64,000 bases of DNA, taken from assembly GCF_951805225.1 (NCBI RefSeq), contig NZ_OX638201.1, positions 5,456,001-5,520,000 of the forward strand. Reading direction: 5' to 3'. A program made the translations under genes and the position numbers. The stretch is from an uncultured Flavobacterium sp. Its GTDB lineage: Bacteria; Bacteroidota; Bacteroidia; Flavobacteriales; Flavobacteriaceae. Of this stretch, positions 7,763 to 16,068 are shown in pieces. Numbering within the stretch: position 1 is the first letter of the stretch; every line of letters starts with the position of its first letter. Under the pieces are notes generated by a model that saw only the letters and a list, made by a program, of their open reading frames with translations, was not told the DNA's origin and made no database searches.

Positions 7763-8575
7763 TTAAACAATAAATAAATTTGCAATATCTACAACTTGTT
7801 GTGTTGTAAGTGGCTCATCATAAGCTTCTGATCCTGCAGAAGCTCCAAATGCTGTCGCAGTATTAAATCCTGCCTGAAGAGTAACTCCTTCGCCATTATA
7901 AACGGCTTGCGTTGCAGATGGCATTCCTGCGCCTCTTTCATCATTAGAAATCCATCCTTTTAATCCGCGTAAGCGTCGAACTTCAGATGCATGACGTGCT
8001 TCTACTGAATGAATTTGTAATGCAGCAGTTAATAAGTCCGGTGCCGAAATTAAATTTGCAGCCTGACCTTTATATGCTCTTACACCTGTATCTTCAAATG
8101 CTTGCGCCAATGCCAGAAAGGTTGGGTAATCTCCAAAAGGATCAAATGCACCGCCAACAGTAAAATCAAATGTTGGTTTTGCGACAAAGTTTGCACTCAT
8201 AGTTCCACCTAAACCTGCAATTAAAAATTTAACGTGATCAGATTCGTGTGCAGCTATTTGTTGAAAAACTTTTAAATCTCTTCCTCCATTTTCTGATGCA
8301 GGAATTACTCCAGAATCTAATGCCATTGCATAAAATTCGTTTTCAAGATATTCTAAAGTTAATGCAAATTGCAAAGCTCCAATAGGAGTTGCCGGTGTTG
8401 CAGTAATATCTTTTGCTAATGCTTTATTAGCGAAAGTGGATAATCCAAAAGGGATCGCTGCGATTGCCAGTGTTTTTCCAATATTTCCAAACTGATTAAA
8501 ACTGTCTCTTCTTGATCCAGTGCTTCTCATTAAGCTATCATCAGTAAATGTTTCTATAAATTTTAAAATATTCAT
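7763..8575 (-). CDS. Exported ferritin-like domain protein
   Basis: This 270-aa protein belongs to the ferritin-like family with a four-helix fold (Ferritin_2 type). Helices carry 'ALEYLENEFYAMAL', 'HESDHVKFL', 'AQAFEDTGVRAYKGQ' and 'IHSVEARHASEVRRL', supplying the Glu/His residues of a possible di-metal site. A hydrophobic segment at about residues 33-50 ends in 'ANKALA', suggesting export. It is paralogous to the upstream gene 26 bp away, and the two form an operon ending in a strong terminator. The role is unproven; metal handling or stress protection is plausible. Confidence 0.82.
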   Translation of the reverse strand: MNILKFIETFTDDSLMRSTGSRRDSFNQFGNIGKTLAIAAIPFGLSTFANKALAKDITATPATPIGALQFALTLEYLENEFYAMALDSGVIPASENGGRDLKVFQQIAAHESDHVKFLIAGLGGTMSANFVAKPTFDFTVGGAFDPFGDYPTFLALAQAFEDTGVRAYKGQAANLISAPDLLTAALQIHSVEARHASEVRRLRGLKGWISNDERGAGMPSATQAVYNGEGVTLQAGFNTATAFGASAGSEAYDEPLTTQQVVDIANLFIV

Positions 8576-8601
8576 AATTTCTAAGTTTTAGCTAGTTAGG
8601 A

Positions 8602-9351
8602 TTAAGGTAAATATTTGGCAGTAAATTTTGTAGTAATAAAACCTCCGGCAATTGGTAAAATTTTAGAAGGATCTTTCGCAACGTCTAAACCTGTAGAAGT
8701 ATTTATGATATCATCACCAGCAAAATCACTTGAATTTGGATTGATTAAGCTTCGTATTGCTGAAGCGTGTCTTGCTTCAACTGAAACAATTTTCCCTGCC
8801 AATAAAAGATAGTCGGCACTTTTAATTAGTTTCCCAGCTCCATTATAAGCAGCAACTCCAGTATCTTCTAATGCTTTTGCTGTTGCAAGAACATCAGTAC
8901 GGCTATTGAAGTTCAGAGCGCCATAATTAAAAGCTAATGTTGGAAGTAATTGTGCGCTTGGATTTGGAAGCGCTCCTGTTAAAGCAGCTTTAAAAAAGTC
9001 TCTGTGGATTACTTCGTGGTGATACAAATCAGTTAGAACCTGACGTTCGATATCATTAAAAGTGGTGTTAAAGCTTGAAGAATTTACAACTTTAGTATAA
9101 AAATCGGCTTCTAGTTGTTCAAGAGCATAAGCATAAGTTAAAACTCCAAAATCTCCGGAGCCTAAATCAAAAATACCATTTCTAACTCCTGGTAACGACG
9201 TATCTTCCGGTCCGTTGTCATTATCATCATTGTTGCTACAACCGGCTATTACCAAACCTGCGCCTGCTAATGCCAAGCCGCTGAGCTTTAAGAAGCTCCT
9301 TCTATTATTCAATGAGCGGTCAACTTCATGAATTTTAACTTCGTTTTTCAT
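8602..9351 (-). CDS. Tat-type lipoprotein with ferritin-like domain
   Basis: The N-terminus has a twin-arginine signal (Arg17-Arg18-Ser-Phe-Leu-Lys) followed by a hydrophobic stretch and the lipobox 'VIAGC' (Cys38), then an Asn/Asp-rich linker. Folding before export is therefore likely, consistent with a metal-containing protein. The ferritin-like helices show 'YALEQLEADFYTKV', 'HHEVIHRDFFKAAL', 'AKALEDTGVAAYNG' and 'VSVEARHASAIRSL', matching the downstream paralogue. It is the first gene of the two-gene operon. The physiological role is not known from the sequence. Confidence 0.85.
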   Translation of the reverse strand: MKNEVKIHEVDRSLNNRRSFLKLSGLALAGAGLVIAGCSNNDDNDNGPEDTSLPGVRNGIFDLGSGDFGVLTYAYALEQLEADFYTKVVNSSSFNTTFNDIERQVLTDLYHHEVIHRDFFKAALTGALPNPSAQLLPTLAFNYGALNFNSRTDVLATAKALEDTGVAAYNGAGKLIKSADYLLLAGKIVSVEARHASAIRSLINPNSSDFAGDDIINTSTGLDVAKDPSKILPIAGGFITTKFTAKYLP

Positions 9352-9815
9352 AATTTAATTCTTTAAAGTGTTATTAATAGTAATTATAATTATTCCGTAA
9401 ATAGATATAAACGAGATTATGGAGGAAGTGGTTTTGGTTTTTTGCTTTTTTTTAAGATTATTTTTGCTTTTCTAATTAAAGATAAGTAATTACTTCATAA
9501 TTAATTAAAATAACGAAGTAAAATTCTGCTAATAATTTGGTTTTGAGGATTTTATTAAAGATATTTTTTAATAAAAAAGCTTAATTGTCAAGGCTTGAGC
9601 CTTTGTAGGTAATTTTTTATTTTTTTTCAGGAAGAAAAGTAAAGGTAAGTAATTTCTTTAAAATTAATATAGCTATATGAGGTCTTTTATATAATATAAT
9701 TTCGAATTCAGTCTTTTTTATGAATATTTAAGAGAATACTATATGAAGTAGAAATCGCACTATTTTGATTTTATTTTAAAAAGACCTTATGAATTCAAAT
9801 ACTGGTAGGTGTTTT
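9352..9815. other. AT-rich intergenic region without a recognised gene
   Basis: This long AT-rich gap lies between two divergently transcribed units. I saw no convincing TAnnTTTG element for the ferritin-like operon. A small palindrome AAGGCT-TG-AGCCTT is at 9590-9603. No ORF, tRNA or riboswitch motif was recognised. Confidence 0.6.
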
Positions 9816-9847
9816 TTGTTTTATTTTAGGTAATTCTACTATATTTG
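9816..9847 (+). promoter_or_regulatory. Putative promoter of the LacI-type regulator gene
   Basis: TTG at 9816-9818 and TATATTTG at 9840-9847 are spaced 21 bp apart, about 27 bp before the start codon. The -7 element is a perfect consensus. Confidence 0.6.
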
Positions 9848-9874
9848 TATTAATTACATAAAAATTATTATTAA

Positions 9875-10900
9875 ATGAAAGCTAAAGCAACTCTAAAGCA
9901 AATTGCGAAAGAACTAGGTGTTTCTGTTTCGACGGTATCTAAGGCATTAAACGATAGCCCGGAAATTAGTGAGCAAACGAAGGTGAAGATTAAGGAGTAT
10001 GCCAAACTCAAAAATTATAAACCTAATGTTATTGGTCTTAATTTAAAGAATCGTAAGACGAAAACAATTGGTGTAATTATACCTAATATATTAAACTCCT
10101 TTTTTGCTAAGGTTTTTAGTGGTATCGAAAAAGTAGCCGATAAAAAAGGATATAATGTAATTACTTGTATTTCGAATGAATCTTTAGAAAAAGAAATTCA
10201 TACACTTGAAATGTTGAGCAACGGAACAATTGACGGATTTATTCTTTCGGTTTCTGAAGAAGCTCAAAAATTACAAGATTACAGCCATTTTTCTGCAATT
10301 ATTAATGATGGAACGCCAATCGTAATGTTTGATCGTATTGCTGATGAAGTAGAATGCGATAAAGTTGTAGTAGATGATTTTGATTCTGCTTTAAATTCAA
10401 CACAGCATTTAATTGATTTAGGATGTAAAAATATTGCTTTGATTTCTTCTGTAGATAATTTAAGTGTTGGAAAATTAAGAGCTGATGGATATTTGAAAGC
10501 TTTAGCTGATAATAATATTCCGGTAAACGAAAAAATTATTCTTCGTACCGATTCAGAAGATGATATGAAAGCTAAAATTGATGTAATTTTCGACAATAAA
10601 ATTGATGCGATTTTTGCTTTAGACGAAAATGATTCGGTTGCTGCTTTACGCGTAAGTTTGAAAAAAGGATATAAAGTTCCTGAAGATATTTCGATAATTG
10701 GTTTTGCTGACGGAATTTTAGCTTCAAGACGTTTATCGCCAAGTTTGACAACTGTAAGTCAACACGGAATCGAAATTGGAGAAGTTGCTGCTAAACAATT
10801 AATCAAACGTTTAGAAGAATCTGAAGAAGAAACTTCTGATTACGAAACTATTGTTATCAAAACAAAATTGAAAGAACGAGAATCGACAAGAAAAAAATAA
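9875..10900 (+). CDS. LacI/GalR family transcriptional regulator
   Basis: This 341-aa protein begins with a LacI-type helix-turn-helix and hinge (residues about 4-55: 'TLKQIAKELGVSVSTVSKAL', then 'NYKPN'). A periplasmic-binding-protein-like sensor domain follows ('TIGVIIPNILNSFFAKVFSGIE', 'IDGFILSVSEE', 'IAALDENDSVAA'-like blocks). Such proteins repress or activate sugar-use genes in response to a small ligand. No sugar genes are adjacent, so it probably acts elsewhere or regulates itself. It is monocistronic, with its own promoter and terminator. Confidence 0.92.
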   Translation: MKAKATLKQIAKELGVSVSTVSKALNDSPEISEQTKVKIKEYAKLKNYKPNVIGLNLKNRKTKTIGVIIPNILNSFFAKVFSGIEKVADKKGYNVITCISNESLEKEIHTLEMLSNGTIDGFILSVSEEAQKLQDYSHFSAIINDGTPIVMFDRIADEVECDKVVVDDFDSALNSTQHLIDLGCKNIALISSVDNLSVGKLRADGYLKALADNNIPVNEKIILRTDSEDDMKAKIDVIFDNKIDAIFALDENDSVAALRVSLKKGYKVPEDISIIGFADGILASRRLSPSLTTVSQHGIEIGEVAAKQLIKRLEESEEETSDYETIVIKTKLKERESTRKK

Positions 10901-10907
10901 GATTAAA

Positions 10908-10944
10908 CAAAAAATCCATTCGCAATAACGAATGGATTTTTTTT
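10908..10944. terminator. Bidirectional intrinsic terminator
   Basis: The stem AAAAATCCATTCG/CGAATGGATTTTT has a 6-nt loop and A/T runs on both sides. It serves the LacI-type gene and the convergent small exported protein gene. Confidence 0.9.
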
Positions 10945-10952
10945 ATGATTTT

Positions 10953-11462
10953 TTAATTGGTTCCATCAAATTCATATGAACTTCCGTAGCCATTTTTACA
11001 TTCTACAAAGATTTTTTTAGGCAGCCCATTTTTGAAACTTACTTTTGAAAAAATCTTTTTATCACACTCAGAATCGGTATTATTAAAAACTAAAATACCA
11101 TTTTTAATTTCTTTTGGTAAATCACTCTCTGTTGAAATATAATAATTTCCTAAATATTGATTTTTACTATTGAATATTAAAATTCTGCTAGTAGACCTGT
11201 ATGATAAACCCCAAGTCCAGACATACTTCATAATTTTATAAGTTTTTCCTTTGTCTGTTTTTAAGCTTCCTAGATAGGTTAAAGAGGTTTCTGTTCCGCC
11301 TTTCTCATTCCATTTTCCAAAAACAAATTCTTTTCCGACAACATTTTTATGAAGAACTTTTAATCTAATATTTTCATCATTTATTTGAGCATTACCAAAT
11401 TCGGGAATTCCTAATATCATTAAAATAAAAAATATCTTAATTAAGATTTTTCTTTTCCTCAT
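10953..11462 (-). CDS. Hypothetical exported protein
   Basis: The product is about 169 aa with an N-terminal signal peptide: basic 'RKRKILIK', a hydrophobic core, then cleavage near 'FGNAQ'. I do not recognise the family. The mature part is rich in Lys and aromatic residues, with repeated beta-strand-like stretches ('YKIMKYVWTWGLSYRS', 'ILVFNNTDSECDKKI') and two cysteines in the C-terminal half. The ATG before 'RKRK' is chosen because the only upstream alternative is a TTG. It lies just downstream of polA on the same strand with a short gap and may be transcribed with it. Confidence 0.7.
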   Translation of the reverse strand: MRKRKILIKIFFILMILGIPEFGNAQINDENIRLKVLHKNVVGKEFVFGKWNEKGGTETSLTYLGSLKTDKGKTYKIMKYVWTWGLSYRSTSRILIFNSKNQYLGNYYISTESDLPKEIKNGILVFNNTDSECDKKIFSKVSFKNGLPKKIFVECKNGYGSSYEFDGTN

Positions 11463-11522
11463 TAAAAGCCACAATTTAGTTTGTTTATAAATCTAAAATT
11501 AACACTCTAAAATCTAAAATTA

Positions 11523-14369
11523 TTAATGCGCCGCTAACCAGTCTTTACCTAAGCCAAGTTCAACTTCTAAAGGAACGGCCATTGTAAAAGCATTTTCCAT
11601 TTCGTGTTTAATCATTGGTTGAATTTTTTCCAGTTCATCATTATGCACATCAAACACAAGCTCATCATGAACCTGAAGTAACATTTTAGATTTCCAGTTT
11701 TCTTCTTTTAATTTTTTATGAATGTTGATCATCGCGATTTTAATCACATCGGCAGCACTTCCCTGAATTGGCGCGTTAACTGCATTTCGTTCAGCAGCAC
11801 TTCTAACTACAGCATTTGCCGAGTTGATATCTTTTAAATAACGACGACGTCCCAGAATTGTTTGTACATATCCTTTTTCGCGTGCAAACTCAATTTGCTC
11901 ATTAATATAAGATCTAAGTCTTGGATATGTTTTGTAATAAGCTTCGATCAAAGCAGCGCTTTCGCTGCGAGACAATGAAGTTTGATTGCTTAAACCAAAA
12001 GCAGAAACACCATATATAATACCAAAGTTTACCGTTTTGGCATTGCTTCTTTGTTCGCGGGAAACTTCGTCTAAAGGAACATCAAATACTTTTGCAGCTG
12101 TAGCTTTGTGAATGTCTTCTCCGTTCTGGAAAGCGGCAATCATATTTTCTTCTCCGCTTAAAGCGGCAATAATTCTTAATTCTATTTGCGAGTAATCGGC
12201 AGAGATTAAAGTATGGTTTTCATCGCGTGCAACAAAAGCTTTACGAATCTGACGACCTCTTTCTGTACGAATTGGAATGTTTTGCAAGTTAGGATTATTA
12301 GAACTCAAACGTCCAGTTGCAGCAACAGTTTGCATGTAATCTGTATGAACGCGTAAAGTTTTCTTGTCAACTTGTTCCGGCAAAGCCAAGATATAAGTAC
12401 TTTGTAATTTTACCATTTGACGCCAATCCAGAATTTCTTTTACAATTGGATTATCATTGGCTAAGTATGTCAAAACTTCTTCGCCAGTCGCATATTGACC
12501 GGTTTTGGTTTTCTTTTGTTTTGCGCCGCCAATTTTCATTTTATCAAAAAGAATATCACCTAATTGTTTTGGAGAAGCAAGGTTGAATTTCTCGCCGGCA
12601 GTTTCGTATATTTTTTGTTCCAAAGATTTAATTTCAACATCCATTTCTTTAGACATCGCTTTTAGAAAATCAACGTCAAGACGAATTCCTTCGGTTTCCA
12701 TTGCTGCCAAAACACTTACTAACGGGATTTCGATGTCGTCAAATAACTTTTTGGTTTCTGTTTTGTCTAATTCGGTTGTGAAAATTTCTTTTAATTGTAA
12801 AGTTACATCGGCATCTTCAGCGGCGTATTCTTTGATATCTTCAAGAACTACATCGCGCATCGTGATTTGATTTTTTCCTTTTTTACCAATTAATGTTTCA
12901 ATTGATTTTGGAGAATATTTTAAATAGGTTTCGGCTAAAATATCCATATTATGACGCATATCCGGATTAATCAAATAATGCGCAATCATCGTGTCAAAAA
13001 GTTTTCCTTTTACAGTAACACCATAATTAGAAAGGATTTTTAAATCGTATTTTAAATTCTGACCAATTTTTTCGATATTATCATTTTCAAAAAATGGTTT
13101 GAATTTGTCTACTAAAACCTGAGCTTCTTCTTGATTTTCCGGAAACGGAACGTAAAATGCTTTTCCTTTTTCATAAGAGAAAGACATTCCTACTAATTCA
13201 GCATGTAAAGCATCTAAACCAGTTGTTTCAGTATCAAAACAAACAGAAGTTTGGTTTTGTAGATTCTGTAAAAGCAATTTTATTCCTAAATCGCCTTGAA
13301 TAGCTTGGTAAGAATGTGGTGTATTTTCTAAAGTATTATAAAATGAAGTTCTTGCAGTTTCTGGATCTTCTTCTGCAGAACCACCTCCAAAAAGGTCAAA
13401 TTGATCTTCATTTTTAGGTTGTGGTTTTTTATATAATTTAGGATCTGAAGCAGGAGCCGAAGCTGCTAATTCATTTCCTCCGCCAACTTTAAATAGATTA
13501 TCAAATTGTTCTGCCATTCTTCTGAATTCTAATTCTTGGAAAATAGCATCTGTTTTTTCGATATCAGGACGTGTTAATTCGTAGTCGTTTTCATCAAAAG
13601 TTACCGGACAATCCAATAAGATAGTTGCTAGTTTTTTAGACAATAATCCTTTCTCTTTATTGGCTTCGATATTCTCTTTCATTTTTCCTTTTAGCTTATC
13701 AGTATTTGCTAAAAGGTTTTCCATGGTTCCGTATTCTTTCAGAAGTTTTTTGGCGGTTACTTCACCAACTCCCGGAAGTCCCGGAATATTATCGGCAGCG
13801 TCACCCATCATTCCAAGAAAATCAATTACTTGCTCCGGACGATCGATTTCGAATTTTGCCAAAACTTCAGGAACACCCCAAATTTCGATTCCGTTACCCA
13901 TACGAGCCGGTTTGTACATAAAGATATTCTCAGAAACTAACTGTGCAAAATCCTTATCGGGAGTTACCATGAAAACTTTGTAATTTTCTTTTTCGGCTTG
14001 CTTTGCAATTGTTCCAATCAAATCGTCGGCCTCAAAACCGGCAACTTCAATAATCGGAATGTGCATTGCTTTTAATAATTCACATATATAAGGAACAGCA
14101 ATTTTGATAGCTTCTGGTGTAACGTCACGATTTGCCTTGTATTCAGGGAATAATTCGTTACGCAATTGACTTCCGCCTTTATCAAAAGCTACTGCCAAAT
14201 GATCTGGTTTTTCACGTTTAATAACATCCAAAAGTGAATTCATGAAACCCATGATCGCTGATGTATCCATTCCTTTAGAGTTAATTCGCGGATTTTTTAT
14301 GAAGGCATAATAACCACGAAAAATTAAAGCGTAAGCATCGAGAAGAAAAAGACGTTTTTGAGTTGACAT
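11523..14369 (-). CDS. polA: DNA polymerase I
   Basis: PolA fills gaps and removes RNA primers during replication and repair. At 948 aa all three domains are present. The N-terminal 5'-3' nuclease has 'LFLLDAYALIFRGYYAF' and the 'GVGEVTAKKLL' helix-hairpin-helix. The 3'-5' exonuclease keeps its catalytic 'DTETTGLDA' and so looks proofreading-competent. The C-terminal polymerase has motif A 'DYSQIELRI', the O-helix region 'RSNAKTVNFGIIYG' and motif C 'VHDELVFDVH'. A small exported-protein gene follows on the same strand. Confidence 0.98.
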   Translation of the reverse strand: MSTQKRLFLLDAYALIFRGYYAFIKNPRINSKGMDTSAIMGFMNSLLDVIKREKPDHLAVAFDKGGSQLRNELFPEYKANRDVTPEAIKIAVPYICELLKAMHIPIIEVAGFEADDLIGTIAKQAEKENYKVFMVTPDKDFAQLVSENIFMYKPARMGNGIEIWGVPEVLAKFEIDRPEQVIDFLGMMGDAADNIPGLPGVGEVTAKKLLKEYGTMENLLANTDKLKGKMKENIEANKEKGLLSKKLATILLDCPVTFDENDYELTRPDIEKTDAIFQELEFRRMAEQFDNLFKVGGGNELAASAPASDPKLYKKPQPKNEDQFDLFGGGSAEEDPETARTSFYNTLENTPHSYQAIQGDLGIKLLLQNLQNQTSVCFDTETTGLDALHAELVGMSFSYEKGKAFYVPFPENQEEAQVLVDKFKPFFENDNIEKIGQNLKYDLKILSNYGVTVKGKLFDTMIAHYLINPDMRHNMDILAETYLKYSPKSIETLIGKKGKNQITMRDVVLEDIKEYAAEDADVTLQLKEIFTTELDKTETKKLFDDIEIPLVSVLAAMETEGIRLDVDFLKAMSKEMDVEIKSLEQKIYETAGEKFNLASPKQLGDILFDKMKIGGAKQKKTKTGQYATGEEVLTYLANDNPIVKEILDWRQMVKLQSTYILALPEQVDKKTLRVHTDYMQTVAATGRLSSNNPNLQNIPIRTERGRQIRKAFVARDENHTLISADYSQIELRIIAALSGEENMIAAFQNGEDIHKATAAKVFDVPLDEVSREQRSNAKTVNFGIIYGVSAFGLSNQTSLSRSESAALIEAYYKTYPRLRSYINEQIEFAREKGYVQTILGRRRYLKDINSANAVVRSAAERNAVNAPIQGSAADVIKIAMINIHKKLKEENWKSKMLLQVHDELVFDVHNDELEKIQPMIKHEMENAFTMAVPLEVELGLGKDWLAAH

Positions 14370-14475
14370 AAAAAAAAATATTAGTCTGTAAAAATAATCA
14401 ATTGGGTTTTAAAAACTATTCGGTTCTGAAAATTTAATTTGTTTTGAACCATATAAGTTACATAAGTTCATTTTA

Positions 14476-14500
14476 GTAGAGGCGCACAGCAGTGCGTCTA
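14476..14500. repeat. Palindromic GCGCACAGCAGTGCG repeat, copy 1
   Basis: GTAGAGGCGCACAGCAGTGC followed by GTCTA forms a near-perfect palindrome. A second copy lies 86 bp away at 14562-14586. This matches the type of dispersed intergenic palindrome found in Flavobacterium genomes. Confidence 0.7.
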
Positions 14501-14561
14501 TGGTTTAGAAGGATTTTATTATGATAAGATTTTAAATTAATTTGTTTGTATTCTATAAAAA

Positions 14562-14586
14562 AAACGCACTGCTGTGCGTCTCTACA
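14562..14586. repeat. Palindromic CGCACTGCTGTGCG repeat, copy 2
   Basis: ACGCACTGCTGTGCGTCTCT is the partner of copy 1 in inverted orientation. The two copies could also pair with each other into one large cruciform or hairpin spanning 14476-14586. Nothing else was recognised in the 14370-14640 gap. Confidence 0.7.
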
Positions 14587-14643
14587 TGGTAGAAAAACCC
14601 TTAAATAGTTAATGTCAAGTTAAAATATTTAGATGCGGGGTTT

Positions 14644-14679
14644 TCTTCATTTTGTCTTCATATTACAGGGGTAAATTTG
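14644..14679 (+). promoter_or_regulatory. Promoter with tandem TCTTCAT response-regulator boxes, copy 1
   Basis: TCTTCAT occurs at 14644-14650 and again at 14655-14661. The 11-bp repeat period is typical of sites for OmpR/PhoB-class regulators. Ten bases further on is the -7 element TAAATTTG (14672-14679). The same 36-bp layout occurs at 17433-17468. The adjacent response regulator (15384-16058) is the obvious candidate ligand. Confidence 0.7.
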
Positions 14680-14720
14680 ATCTGTAAAATAAAAGGTATT
14701 AATATAAAAATTTAGAAATC

Positions 14721-14942
14721 ATGAGAAATTTATTGATGTTACTAGTGGCAGTTTTAGGAACAAGTGTTATGGTAAATGCATTTCCTGCAAAAGGTGCTAA
14801 ACCAGTTCATGCTAAAGAAGTAAAAGCAACTCCTGCAAAAGAAGTTAAAGCTACAAAAGAGCCGAAAAAAAAATCTGAGAAAAAAGCAAAATCAGAAAAA
14901 AGTGTAGCTCCAAAAGCAGAAGCTACTAAAGCAAAAAAATAA
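14721..14942 (+). CDS. Small secreted Lys/Ala-rich protein (paralogue 1)
   Basis: This 73-aa protein has a Sec signal peptide ('MRNLLMLLVAVLGTSVMVNA', cleavage near residue 20) and a mature part made almost only of Lys, Ala, Glu, Pro, Ser and Thr, with KEVKAT-type repeats. It should be a strongly basic, disordered periplasmic or secreted peptide. It is paralogous to 15000-15191 and 17512-17697, and the three surround a two-component system. The family is not recognised; the composition recalls the E. coli acid-shock protein Asr, which is only an analogy. Confidence 0.78.
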   Translation: MRNLLMLLVAVLGTSVMVNAFPAKGAKPVHAKEVKATPAKEVKATKEPKKKSEKKAKSEKSVAPKAEATKAKK

Positions 14943-14999
14943 AAATAGAACAAAAGAGCATTAAAAAAATAAAAGGCAATTAATTTAAATTTAAAAGTT

Positions 15000-15191
15000 A
15001 TGAAAAATCTAGTTATGTTACTCGTGGCAGTTTTAGGAACAAGTGCAATGGTTAGCGCACAAACAACTCCAACTCAGGCAGCTCCTGCAAAAGAGGTTAA
15101 AGCAACAAAGCATCACAAACACAATACTGATAAAAAAGCAAAATCAGCAAAAAGTGAGGCTCCAAAAGCAGATGCAACTAATATGAAATAA
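15000..15191 (+). CDS. Small secreted Lys/Ala-rich protein (paralogue 2)
   Basis: This 63-aa paralogue shares the signal peptide 'MKNLVMLLVAVLGTSAMVSA' and the Lys/Ala/Thr-rich mature part, here with a 'KHHKHN' His/Lys cluster. It starts 57 bp after paralogue 1 with no terminator between, so the two are probably co-transcribed from the TCTTCAT-box promoter. A strong terminator follows at 15271-15306. The function is unknown; a basic periplasmic buffer, scaffold or binding peptide would fit the composition. Confidence 0.77.
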   Translation: MKNLVMLLVAVLGTSAMVSAQTTPTQAAPAKEVKATKHHKHNTDKKAKSAKSEAPKADATNMK

Positions 15192-15270
15192 TAGAAATTG
15201 TTTTTGTTTTGCTTTCGAAGAATTGTAAAGGAGGCAAAACAGAAGTAATGATTATGGAGAATGCGGTTGA

Positions 15271-15306
15271 GAAAAGCTGATAAAGAAATTTATCAGCTTT
15301 TTTTTG
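15271..15306 (+). terminator. Intrinsic terminator after the first small-protein pair
   Basis: The stem AAAAGCTGATA/TATCAGCTTTT has an 8-nt loop and is followed by a T-run. It separates the small-protein transcript from the response-regulator gene. Confidence 0.88.
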
Positions 15307-15383
15307 ATTCGTTAATTTTTTAATAATGCGTAACACGGCCTTTTATAATTACTTAAATTTAGTTGCGCTTAAAAGCTGTTTTT

Positions 15384-16058
15384 ATGAATATTTTGATTGT
15401 TGAAGATAATAAAGAACTCGCTGTCGAGGTTTACGATTTTTTGTGCAACGTAGGTTATGTGTGCAAGATAGCGCATAATTGCAGTGATGCTCTTGACGAA
15501 GTTAGTAGTAACGATTATGATGCAATGTTGTTGGATCTTGGTTTGCCTGATGGAGATGGTTTTGAGGTTTTGAAAACGGTTCGTAAAACCAAATCAAAAA
15601 TGGCAGTAATTGTTCTGACAGCTCGAGGAGAATTAGACGACAGAATAAATGGTTTGCATTTGGGAGCAGATGATTATTTGACAAAACCATTTGCATTGAC
15701 AGAACTTAGTGCACGATTATTTGCTGTAATTCGCAGGATTCATGGATTTACTTTGAATAATTTAAGCATTCATGGATTTTTACTGCAACTTCAGGATTAT
15801 AAAGTGAGTTATGATGAAATTCCAATAAATCTTACCAAAAAAGAGTTTGATATTTTTCAATATTTGGTTTTGAATAAAAACAGAGTAATTACGAGATTAC
15901 AATTAACAGAACATATTTGGGGAGATATTCTGGAGGTAAATTCAGATTCTAATTTTATAGATGTTCACGTTCGGAATCTGAGAAAAAAATTGGATAAACA
16001 TACCGCAATTGATTGGTTTGAGACCGTGAGAAATGTTGGATATCGTATTAATGAATAA
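15384..16058 (+). CDS. OmpR/PhoB-family response regulator
   Basis: The receiver domain (residues 1-120) begins 'MNILIVEDN' and has the phospho-acceptor Asp51 in 'MLLDLGLPDGDG' and the Lys of 'LTKPFA' near residue 100. The C-terminal winged-helix DNA-binding domain ends 'NVGYRINE'. The start is set at the ATG before NILIVEDN; an upstream in-frame TTG gives an implausible extension. The histidine kinase gene follows after 10 bp. This OmpR-class regulator probably binds the 11-bp-spaced TCTTCAT repeats before the flanking small-protein genes (inference). Confidence 0.93.
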   Translation: MNILIVEDNKELAVEVYDFLCNVGYVCKIAHNCSDALDEVSSNDYDAMLLDLGLPDGDGFEVLKTVRKTKSKMAVIVLTARGELDDRINGLHLGADDYLTKPFALTELSARLFAVIRRIHGFTLNNLSIHGFLLQLQDYKVSYDEIPINLTKKEFDIFQYLVLNKNRVITRLQLTEHIWGDILEVNSDSNFIDVHVRNLRKKLDKHTAIDWFETVRNVGYRINE

Positions 16059-16068
16059 ATAAAGAACT

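Noticed and set aside
9590..9603. AAGGCT-TG-AGCCTT as a terminator
   Set aside because: The loop is only 2 nt and no T-run follows; recorded only as a palindrome.
12317..12870. Plus-strand ORFs inside polA
   Set aside because: They are antisense to conserved polymerase motifs and look like shadows in other frames.
15363..15383. Upstream TTG start for the response regulator
   Set aside because: It adds seven residues before the canonical MNILIVEDN start, where an ATG is available.
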